DNA of 12,835 nt from an uncultured Lachnospiraceae bacterium (GTDB lineage Bacteria > Bacillota > Clostridia > Lachnospirales > Lachnospiraceae), in contig CAMWWJ010000060.1 of NCBI GenBank assembly GCA_947177925.1, forward strand, positions 1 to 12,835, given 5' to 3'. The position numbers and the translations under genes are program-made. Under the pieces are notes generated by a model. That model was given only the letters and a program-made list of their open reading frames with translations. It did no database searches and was not told where the DNA came from. This document shows, piece after piece, positions 7,951-12,835 of this stretch (the stretch's first letter is position 1; the number at the start of each line of letters is the position of its first letter).

Positions 7951-9027
7951 TTATTGATACATTTCATTATAGTATTTTTGATAGTCGCCGCTTGTTACGC
8001 TCTTCATCCATTCTTCATGTTCAAAAAACCACTGGATAGTAAGCCGGATTCCCTCTTTAAACATAGTCTCCGGCTCCCAGCCGATTTCCTTTTTGATCTT
8101 GTCCGGCGCAATGGCATAGCGTCTGTCATGCCCTTTTCTATCTGTAACATAGGTAATTAAATCTTTTGACACCAGTTCTTTTCTGGGATCTCCTTCCGGA
8201 AGCATTTCCTGAAGGGTCTCTATGATAATATGGATGATTTCGATATTCTGCTTTTCGTTGTGCCCGCCTATATTATAGGTCTCAAATAACCTGCCTTTTT
8301 CCTGTACCATGTCGATTGCTTTTGCATGGTCCTCCACATAAAGCCAGTCCCGGACATTTTTACCGTCTCCATAAACCGGAAGCTTTTTGCCCTGCAGCGC
8401 ATTGTTGATAATAAGGGGAATCAGCTTTTCAGGAAACTGATAAGGACCGTAATTATTGCTGCAATTGGTAATATTGGCTGGAAACCGATACGTATCCATA
8501 TATGCCTTTACAAGCATATCCGAACTTGCCTTGCTGGCAGAATAAGGGCTGTGTGGATCATAAGGAGTGGTTTCATAAAAATACTCTCCTTCCTCCTCTA
8601 AAGAACCATAAACCTCATCTGTAGAAACATGAAGGAATTTCTTCCCTTCCTTAAATGTGCCGTCCGGCTGCTCCCATGCCGCTTTTGCACAGTTTAACAT
8701 TACAAGAGTGCCAAGTACATTTGTCTGTACGAATACCTCCGGATTTTTAATGCTTCTGTCCACATGGCTTTCCGCTGCAAAATGCACCACTCTGTCAATG
8801 TCATTTTCCGCAAACAATCTTGAAATTGTCTCCTTATCGCAAATATCCGCCTTTACAAAGGTATAATTCTCCCGGTTTTCCACTTCCTTTAAGTTTTCCA
8901 GATTGCCTGCATAAGTAAGGGCATCCACATTGATAATGCGGATTTCGTCCCCGTATTTTTTGAACATATAGTGAATATAATTGGAACCGATGAAGCCTGC
9001 GCCTCCTGTTACCAAATAAGTTCTCAT
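7951..9027 (-). CDS. rfbB: dTDP-glucose 4,6-dehydratase
   Basis: RmlB converts dTDP-glucose to dTDP-4-keto-6-deoxyglucose with a bound NAD, the second step of dTDP-rhamnose synthesis. It is an extended short-chain dehydrogenase. The sequence shows the Rossmann motif GGAGFIGS (8-15), the active-site STDEVYG (135-141) and the YSASK catalytic pair (Tyr162, Lys166). The NNYGPYQFPEKLIP and YGDGKNVRDW segments of the sugar-nucleotide pocket follow. The 358 residues fit the family. The start at 9027 is supported by a GGGAGGA ribosome site. It is the first gene of the leftward dTDP-sugar operon, about 130 nt downstream of a good promoter, and is followed by the structured spacer and rfbA. Confidence 0.97.
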   Translation of the reverse strand: MRTYLVTGGAGFIGSNYIHYMFKKYGDEIRIINVDALTYAGNLENLKEVENRENYTFVKADICDKETISRLFAENDIDRVVHFAAESHVDRSIKNPEVFVQTNVLGTLVMLNCAKAAWEQPDGTFKEGKKFLHVSTDEVYGSLEEEGEYFYETTPYDPHSPYSASKASSDMLVKAYMDTYRFPANITNCSNNYGPYQFPEKLIPLIINNALQGKKLPVYGDGKNVRDWLYVEDHAKAIDMVQEKGRLFETYNIGGHNEKQNIEIIHIIIETLQEMLPEGDPRKELVSKDLITYVTDRKGHDRRYAIAPDKIKKEIGWEPETMFKEGIRLTIQWFFEHEEWMKSVTSGDYQKYYNEMYQ

Positions 9028-9082
9028 TTGTTATCCTCCCGTTTTTATTGTCTGTTTCCTTTTCTTAGGATATGCAGTCCTA

Positions 9083-9125
9083 TGATTTTCTATTTATCTC
9101 CTGCAGCGTTCCCTGATTTTCTATT
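9083..9125. repeat. Twelve-base direct repeat in the rfbB leader
   Basis: The word TGATTTTCTATT occurs perfectly twice, at 9083-9094 and 9114-9125, with start points 31 bases apart, close to three turns of the helix. Both copies lie within the untranslated leader between the predicted rfbB promoter and its start codon. A small inverted repeat (TAGGA/TCCTA, 9066-9082) sits just after them on the transcript. It could be a tandem protein-binding site or chance; I have no evidence for the protein involved. Confidence 0.35.
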
Positions 9126-9164
9126 GGAAATCTGTCTCATCAATCTATCAGACATTCTGCGGAT

Positions 9165-9193
9165 ATTCTAACATAAATTCTTTGTTTTCGCAA
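9165..9193 (-). promoter_or_regulatory. Leftward promoter of the rfbB operon
   Basis: On the minus strand a TTGCGA box (9188-9193) is followed after exactly 17 bases by TAGAAT (9165-9170), which differs from TATAAT at one base, and TG is present just upstream in the extended -10 position. This fits a housekeeping sigma promoter. It would give a leader of roughly 130 nt before rfbB. Its -35 region overlaps the area upstream of the rightward extended -10 box at 9211-9219, so the two divergent promoters are back to back. Confidence 0.6.
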
Positions 9194-9210
9194 CTTCACC
9201 ATGCAGTTAT

Positions 9211-9219
9211 TGGTATAAT
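9211..9219 (+). promoter_or_regulatory. Rightward extended -10 promoter element
   Basis: The word TGGTATAAT is a perfect extended -10 sequence (TG-N-TATAAT). No convincing -35 box lies 17 bases upstream, which is tolerated for extended -10 promoters. It would start a transcript near 9226 with a leader of about 125 nt reaching the small zinc-ribbon gene at 9352. A second possible promoter lies nearer that gene. Confidence 0.45.
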
Positions 9220-9222
9220 CTG

Positions 9223-9241
9223 GGAAATTCTGTACATTTCC
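9223..9241. promoter_or_regulatory. Dyad GGAAAT-N7-ATTTCC, possible operator
   Basis: A perfect inverted repeat of two six-base arms separated by seven bases covers the expected start of the transcript from the extended -10 element at 9211-9219. A protein bound here would be well placed to block that promoter. The arms are AT-rich and short, so chance occurrence cannot be excluded. No regulator gene is visible in the window. Confidence 0.3.
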
Positions 9242-9271
9242 TTTTCTTTTTCTTGTGATTTGCTGTTTTTT

Positions 9272-9291
9272 GTCAACGTAATTAGGTTGAC
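9272..9291. promoter_or_regulatory. Dyad GTCAAC-N8-GTTGAC, possible operator
   Basis: Six-base arms pair perfectly, and the eight-base centre contains the self-complementary TAATTA, so the 20-base site is symmetric apart from one opposed G pair. It overlaps the TTGACC box (9287-9292) of the second candidate promoter for the zinc-ribbon gene. This is the size and symmetry expected of a dimeric repressor site. The regulator is unknown. Confidence 0.4.
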
Positions 9292-9315
9292 CTTATACAC
9301 AAAAAATGACACAAT
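9287..9315 (+). promoter_or_regulatory. Second candidate promoter for the zinc-ribbon gene
   Basis: TTGACC (9287-9292) is followed after 17 bases by CACAAT (9310-9315), with TG just upstream of the -10 hexamer. The -35 box is good and the -10 box only fair. It would give a short leader of about 30 nt before the GGAGGA ribosome site (9340-9345) and the ATG at 9352. The dyad at 9272-9291 overlaps its -35 box. Confidence 0.4.
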
Positions 9316-9351
9316 ATTTACAAAACAATCAAACTTATCGGAGGAATTTTT

Positions 9352-9534
9352 ATGCTATATATTCATTTATGCAGCCACTGCAACCGTTTCCATATTTTAA
9401 ACGGTCATAAAACTCATTGTCCTATTTGTGACAACTCCCTTCAGGAAATGAAACTGGATTTTCTGAAGTATACCCAGATGAATGAGGAAGAAAGGGAATG
9501 CTATAAAAGAAAGGTGCAGACTAACAACCGCTAG
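9352..9534 (+). CDS. Small zinc-ribbon protein (60 aa), function unknown
   Basis: This is the only rightward gene I can support. It encodes 60 residues with two CxxC knuckles (Cys7/Cys10 and Cys23/Cys26) separated by 12 residues, the spacing of a one-zinc ribbon. A charged, probably helical C-terminal half (about 31-60) follows. A strong GGAGGA box lies 6 nt before the ATG, promoters lie upstream and a terminator hairpin overlaps its end, so it is a complete gene despite its size. Such small single-zinc proteins often bind nucleic acid or protein partners, but I recognise no named family and assign no function. It sits alone between two leftward glycan operons, with its stop codon inside the terminator loop. 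Confidence 0.8.
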   Translation: MLYIHLCSHCNRFHILNGHKTHCPICDNSLQEMKLDFLKYTQMNEEERECYKRKVQTNNR

Positions 9535-9550
9535 CATGCACCTTTTCTTT
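9510..9550. terminator. Bidirectional rho-independent terminator
   Basis: The arms AAAGGTGCA (9510-9518) and TGCACCTTT (9537-9545) pair perfectly around an 18-base loop, followed rightward by a T-rich run (to 9550). On the other strand the opposite flank is also T-rich (CTTTCTTTT), so the hairpin can stop both the rightward zinc-ribbon transcript and the leftward ugd transcript, whose stop codon is at 9558. The left arm lies inside the last codons of the zinc-ribbon gene and the loop contains its TAG stop. Confidence 0.8.
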
Positions 9551-9557
9551 CGTTACA

Positions 9558-10889
9558 TTAGTGAGAACCTACTCCTATCTGGTAATACTCGATTCCCAGT
9601 TTTCTCATCATCTTTTTGTTATATTGATTCCTGCCATCAAATATAACCGGATTTTTCAAAAGATTTTTGATTTCTTCCATATCCGGCTGCCGGAATTCCT
9701 TCCACTCGGTAATCAAAATCAGCGCATCCGCCTCTTTTAAAGCTTCATACTTGCTTTCTACATAGGAAACACTGTCATTTCCCTTTAAATAGCATTCCTT
9801 TGCCTCATCCATTGCCTTTGGATCATAGGCGGTTACCCTTGCTCCCCGCTTTGTCAGTTCATTTATGATCGTAATGGCAGCCGATTCTCTCATATCATCC
9901 GTATCCGGCTTAAAGGAAAGTCCCCATGCTGCAAAATTCATGCCCGTCAGATCCTCACCGAAGCGTTCTACTACTTTTCTGGGAATCACAAGCTTCTGCC
10001 GTTTATTTACCGCTTCTACCGCCTCTAACATCTGAGGCTCATAGCCAAATTGATGGCTTGTCCTTACAAGTGCCTGCACATCTTTCGGGAAGCAGCTTCC
10101 GCCATATCCACAGCCTGCATAAATAAAGGAATAACCAATTCGCTGATCACTGCCGATTCCCCTTCTTACTTTATTTACATCAGCGCCTACTTTTTCACAA
10201 ATATTGCTGATTTCATTCATAAAGCTGATTTTAGTTGCCAGCATGGCATTTGCCGTGTATTTGGTCATTTCTGCACTGGCAATATCCATTATGATAAAAT
10301 TTTCCGTATTTCTCACATAGGGAGTATACAGCTGGCACATCACCTCTGCTGCCTCTTCATTGTCCGCACCGATTACAATACGGTCAGGCCGCATACAGTC
10401 ACCTACTGCACTTCCCTCTTTTAAAAATTCCGGATTGGAAATCACATCAAAGGTCAGATCACTGTTTCTGGCATCCAGCTCAGCCTGAATAGCTGCTCTT
10501 ACCTTTTCTGCCGTTCCTACCGGCACCGTAGATTTATCCACCACATACATATGCCGCTTCATGCCTCTTCCAATGCTCTTTGCCACTTCTAATACATAAT
10601 GCAGGTCTGCGCTTCCATCCTCTCCCATGGGCGTGCCTACCGCAATAAAGCATACATTTGCTTTTTCCAGAGCCTGGTTGATGTCTGTTGTAAAACGTAG
10701 ATGTCCTATTTTGTAATTGTTCAATACCAGATTTTCCAGCCCCGGCTCATAAATGGGAATGATTCCTTGTTTCAGCCGTTGGATTTTTTCTTCATCCACA
10801 TCCACGCACCACACATCATTTCCCATGTCTGAGAAGCATGTACCTGTTACCAGTCCCACATAACCCGTTCCAACTACTGCAATTTTCAT
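9558..10889 (-). CDS. ugd: UDP-glucose 6-dehydrogenase
   Basis: This enzyme oxidises UDP-glucose twice with NAD to UDP-glucuronate, a precursor of uronate-containing capsules and wall polymers. The 443 residues fit the bacterial family. Visible are the N-terminal Rossmann motif GTGYVGL (7-13) with the acidic Asp30, VGTPMGEDG (84-92), STVPVGT (120-126), NPEFLKEG (152-159), AEMTKYTANAMLA with Lys210 and Asn214, and the active-site GGSCFPKD with Cys266 and Asp270. The WGLSFKPDTDD segment of the C-terminal UDP-binding domain is intact. An AAGGAGAA ribosome site precedes the ATG at 10889. It follows neuB with a 78-nt AT-rich gap and ends at the shared terminator. Confidence 0.97.
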   Translation of the reverse strand: MKIAVVGTGYVGLVTGTCFSDMGNDVWCVDVDEEKIQRLKQGIIPIYEPGLENLVLNNYKIGHLRFTTDINQALEKANVCFIAVGTPMGEDGSADLHYVLEVAKSIGRGMKRHMYVVDKSTVPVGTAEKVRAAIQAELDARNSDLTFDVISNPEFLKEGSAVGDCMRPDRIVIGADNEEAAEVMCQLYTPYVRNTENFIIMDIASAEMTKYTANAMLATKISFMNEISNICEKVGADVNKVRRGIGSDQRIGYSFIYAGCGYGGSCFPKDVQALVRTSHQFGYEPQMLEAVEAVNKRQKLVIPRKVVERFGEDLTGMNFAAWGLSFKPDTDDMRESAAITIINELTKRGARVTAYDPKAMDEAKECYLKGNDSVSYVESKYEALKEADALILITEWKEFRQPDMEEIKNLLKNPVIFDGRNQYNKKMMRKLGIEYYQIGVGSH

Positions 10890-10949
10890 CCTAAATTCTC
10901 CTTAGCGCTTAATTTATAAAATAAAATTTAAATTTCCTTTTTATGCTTA

Positions 10950-10958
10950 TTTATATCA
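10950..10958 (-). promoter_or_regulatory. Possible internal extended -10 element before ugd
   Basis: In the AT-rich gap between neuB and ugd, the minus strand reads TGATATAAA, an extended -10 like sequence with one mismatch to TATAAT. No good -35 box is seen. It might give ugd some expression independent of neuB. AT-rich sequence produces such words by chance, so this is a weak call. Confidence 0.25.
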
Positions 10959-10968
10959 TTTACCGGCA

Positions 10969-11850
10969 TTACACGGTGCGAAGCTTCTTCCTTTGGACCG
11001 CTTCGCTGTCAGACATATATTTTTCTCCTGTTCCAAGTGCCATATGGACATCCTGAATGCGCTTCTTTAGCATATCCATTGCATGTACCTCCAGGCTTGC
11101 CTTCTGATCGCTTCCCCACATGTCATGAGATAACGTAACATGTCTTTCAATCACACAGGCTCCCAATGCCACCGCTGCAATGGTAGGCTCCAAATTTGCC
11201 TCATGTCCGCTATAGCCCACAAGACAGTCAAATCTATTCCGCAGTGTTTCAATCATACGAAGGTTCAAATCCTTTACCGGAGCCGGATAAGCGCTGTTTG
11301 TATGAAGCAGGATATAATCTCCTTTTCCGTATTTCTCAAGCACCTCCACAGCATGGTCCACCTCTTCCATGGTGGTCATTCCAGTGGATAAAATAACCGG
11401 CTTTCCTGATTTTGCCGCCTCTGCAATCATATCATCCCTGCCGTTTGATGCACTTGCCACTTTAATGTATGGGACTTCATATTGAAGTAAAAATTCCAGA
11501 CTTGGCATGTCCCAGGGCGAAGCGCTCCAGGTCATCCCTTTGTCCCTGCAATATGCATCAATGATATCATACTGCTCTTTTTCAAATTCTACCCGGTATT
11601 TATATTCCAGATAGGTCATCGTGCCCCAAGGCGTCTCCCTTGGAACGGATTTCTGTGCCTCCGGCACTGCCAGCTCCGGCGTGCGCTTCTGAAATTTTAC
11701 ATTATCCCAGCCAGTGGCATTTGCCGCATCGATTAATTTCTTTGCTATTTGAATATCCCCGTTATGATTGATTCCGATTTCCGCTATCATGTAAGGGCTG
11801 CTGTTTTCCGTAACTAATGTATCTCCGATTTTGATTTGTTTGTTTGCCAT
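10969..11850 (-). CDS. neuB: N-acetylneuraminate synthase family protein without SAF domain
   Basis: NeuB enzymes condense phosphoenolpyruvate with a six-carbon amino sugar to form a nonulosonic acid. Visible signatures are AEIGINHNG (23-31, Glu25), VKFQK (51-55), IKVAS (129-133), ILSTGM (153-158), YSGHE with His216 and ERHVTL with His237; the two histidines match the metal-binding pair of Neisseria NeuB as I recall it. The AEIGINHNG form favours the sialic or legionaminic type over the pseudaminic type. At 293 residues it stops just after the barrel, so the C-terminal SAF (antifreeze-like) domain of the usual ~340-residue enzyme is missing. The start has an AAAGGAGAC box, just after a five-fold hairpin repeat. 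No CMP-sugar synthetase or 2-epimerase is seen in the window, so the product is uncertain. Confidence 0.9.
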   Translation of the reverse strand: MANKQIKIGDTLVTENSSPYMIAEIGINHNGDIQIAKKLIDAANATGWDNVKFQKRTPELAVPEAQKSVPRETPWGTMTYLEYKYRVEFEKEQYDIIDAYCRDKGMTWSASPWDMPSLEFLLQYEVPYIKVASASNGRDDMIAEAAKSGKPVILSTGMTTMEEVDHAVEVLEKYGKGDYILLHTNSAYPAPVKDLNLRMIETLRNRFDCLVGYSGHEANLEPTIAAVALGACVIERHVTLSHDMWGSDQKASLEVHAMDMLKKRIQDVHMALGTGEKYMSDSEAVQRKKLRTV

Positions 11851-11867
11851 GACTTGTCTCCTTTTAT

Positions 11868-12042
11868 ATTCCCCGGCTTTATGGCGGGGACTTTCCTTGC
11901 ATATTCCCCGGCTTAATGGCGGGGACTTTCTTTGTATATTCCCCGGCTTAATGGCGGGGAGTTACCTTGTACATTCCCCGGCTTTATGGCGGGGAGTTAC
12001 CTTGTACATTCCCCGGCTTTATGGCGGGGAGTTACCTTGTAT
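11868..12042. repeat. Five tandem copies of a 35-bp hairpin repeat in the neuB leader
   Basis: Five head-to-tail units of exactly 35 bp start at 11868, 11903, 11938, 11973 and 12008. Each begins ATTCCCCGGC and contains the arms CCCCG and CGGGG around a nine-base loop. The third, fourth and fifth copies carry GAGTTACCTTGTA. The first two, nearest neuB, carry GACTTTCCTTGCA or GACTTTCTTTGTA. On the neuB transcript this gives a row of five identical GC-rich hairpins, the last ending only about 7 nt before the ribosome site. There are no unique spacers and no T runs, so it is neither a CRISPR array nor a terminator row. Confidence 0.95.
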
Positions 12043-12077
12043 AAACTGCTTAGCTCATGTTAAAATCTTCCATGTTT

Positions 12078-12106
12078 ATATTTGCATATAATTTACTGCC
12101 TGTCAA
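12078..12106 (-). promoter_or_regulatory. Candidate promoter of neuB-ugd
   Basis: The minus strand has a perfect TTGACA (12101-12106), a 17-base spacer and AAATAT (12078-12083) with TG in the extended position just upstream. The -10 box itself is poor (three of six), so this call rests on the -35 box, the spacing and the extended element. The transcript would carry a leader of about 220 nt containing all five hairpin repeats. The -35 box overlaps the stop codon of the gene fragment upstream (12103-12105). Confidence 0.45.
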
Positions 12107-12542
12107 TATTGCAGAAGCTTAAGTCTTTGAATATCTATATCATCCCCGAAATCTTCTTTCAGATACAGATTTATTGTAACATATTGGTTTTGGAAATTCC
12201 AGCAAATCCGATTTATTGCCATTCTTATTCTTTTGTATAAGATTGTTTCTTTTTTGCTCCATAACCGGTTCTCTTTCCAATGTATCTTCTAATCCGTCTT
12301 TCTTTTTGATACTTTCTTTGTAAATATCCAAGATTTATCCAAAAATCATCAATGCCGATTACTTGAGGCTCTTCCTGGCGCAGCAAATCCATATTGAGCA
12401 GATAATTGTTCAATTTTGTTTTTCTCAGTTCCCACACTACCAGCAATACTGACAAAATTGCGGCCGTATCTCCGATATTGTTTCTGCACCATGAAAATAT
12501 ATTTACAATCAGTTCACTTATTACTTGCATCCACCCAGACAT
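12103..12542 (-). pseudogene. Frame-shifted fragment of an unrecognised protein
   Basis: One frame (12542 to 12225) gives 105 residues with one probable membrane helix (about 24-38, IGDTAAILSVLLVVW), then a charged segment containing GIDDFWINLGYLQRKY. Near 12225-12288 this frame turns into low-quality Lys/Arg-rich sequence, while another frame, open from 12288 to a TGA at 12103, gives convincing sequence ending in NLYLKEDFGDDIDIQRLKLLQY. A single-base shift between the two would restore a protein of about 140 residues. The start at 12542 has no ribosome site and overlaps the transpeptidase fragment, so the N-terminus may be lost too. I do not recognise the family. It may alternatively be two small real genes, which I think less likely. 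Confidence 0.45.
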
Positions 12543-12801
12543 GTCTGCTGCTTGTTATCACGTATGGTATCTTTACTCCTTCTATCCGCTCCATGCCAAA
12601 GCCCGAAGTAATGGGATAATTACCTATAGGTGTCTTCCTGTCTCCTTCTGTTTTCTTATTTGTAAATCCACATTTGCCACTATACGCCTTGCAATTGTTC
12701 AAGTATATTTTATACTCCCGATCGTTCTTTTCGCAAAAGCTTAATTTTGCTCTGCTGTCATTTTCATGTTCAAAGGAAACAACTATGTACTGTTGGTTCA
12801 T
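12514..12801 (-). pseudogene. Truncated L,D-transpeptidase (YkuD) domain
   Basis: The 95-residue peptide matches the first half of a YkuD catalytic domain. A strand pair (5-35) is followed by a glycine-rich turn, TEGDRKTPIGNY (51-62), then FGMERIEGVKIPY and VWVD. It stops soon after VWVD at a TGA (12514-12516). The catalytic second half of the domain, with the HG...S.GC motif, is absent. There is no signal peptide or membrane segment, an in-frame TAA lies 24 nt upstream of the ATG, and the AAGG box is too far away to be a good ribosome site. I therefore read it as a domain remnant with both ends lost. Intact relatives cross-link peptidoglycan through 3-3 bonds. Confidence 0.65.
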
Positions 12802-12835
12802 GTTGAAAAAATATCCTTTTTCTTATATATATGAC

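Noticed and set aside
9182..9400. Rightward frame of 72 codons starting before the zinc-ribbon gene
   Set aside because: It overlaps the zinc-ribbon gene in a different frame and covers the promoter region. It has no ribosome site and its composition is not protein-like.
10969..11850. Assignment as a pseudaminic acid synthase (PseI)
   Set aside because: The N-terminal motif reads AEIGINHNG, the form I associate with sialic or legionaminic acid synthases, rather than the AELSANHNG-like form of PseI.
11868..12042. Tandem 35-bp repeats as a CRISPR array
   Set aside because: The units are directly adjacent with no unique spacers, and no cas gene is nearby.
11831..12091. Rightward reading frame of 86 codons across the tandem repeats
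   Set aside because: The repeat period is not a multiple of three, so the peptide is an irregular cysteine- and tryptophan-rich product of the repeat. It also starts inside neuB and has no ribosome site.
12225..12288. Programmed ribosomal frameshift joining the two frames
   Set aside because: No X XXY YYZ slippery heptamer is present in the usable overlap, so a mutational shift is more likely.
12140..12331. Leftward 63-codon frame within the debris region
   Set aside because: It is almost entirely charged and low-complexity, starts at a TTG without a ribosome site, and overlaps better protein-like sequence in two other frames.
12406..12744. Rightward reading frames opposite the transpeptidase fragment
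   Set aside because: They are antisense to a recognisable YkuD sequence, have no ribosome site and have the Cys/Phe/Ile-rich look of shadow frames.

Overview
The window looks like a chromosomal surface-glycan locus from a low-to-mid GC Firmicute, most likely a Lachnospiraceae-type Clostridium. This is inferred from AAGGAGG-like ribosome sites, codon choice, small zinc-ribbon and GH25 proteins of a familiar clostridial style, and multi-pass membrane proteins resembling the DUF6077 type. It is not proved by any marker gene. Nearly everything is transcribed leftward (minus strand).

Right edge (about 12103-12835): gene debris. A short L,D-transpeptidase (YkuD) fragment without its catalytic half abuts a frame-shifted fragment of an unrecognised, probably membrane-anchored protein. 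Next come a promoter with a perfect TTGACA box and a leader holding five tandem 35-bp copies of a hairpin repeat. These lie directly before a NeuB-type sialic/legionaminic acid synthase (10969-11850) that lacks the usual C-terminal SAF domain. A UDP-glucose 6-dehydrogenase gene (9558-10889) follows. This first unit ends at a bidirectional terminator shared with a tiny convergent zinc-ribbon gene (9352-9534), the only rightward gene seen.

Middle (5067-9350): a divergent promoter region holds a good leftward promoter, a perfect extended -10 box facing right and two dyad-symmetric sites. From it starts the second leftward unit: rfbB (dTDP-glucose 4,6-dehydratase), a structured 117-nt spacer, rfbA (glucose-1-phosphate thymidylyltransferase), a membrane-anchored GH25 muramidase-like protein, and rfbC (dTDP-4-dehydrorhamnose 3,5-epimerase). 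No rfbD (the final reductase) is seen.

Left (1-5086): the same unit continues, with overlaps or very short gaps, into a 601-aa GT-C-fold glycosyltransferase-like membrane protein and then two consecutive copies of a two-gene membrane module (A1-B1, A2-B2). The second copy runs off the left edge.

Taken together, the genes supply activated sugars (dTDP-6-deoxyhexose, UDP-glucuronate, a nonulosonate acid), polyprenyl-sugar-dependent membrane glycosyltransferase candidates and a cell-wall hydrolase. This fits synthesis and wall attachment of a rhamnose- or uronate-containing cell-surface polymer. The polymer's identity is an inference.
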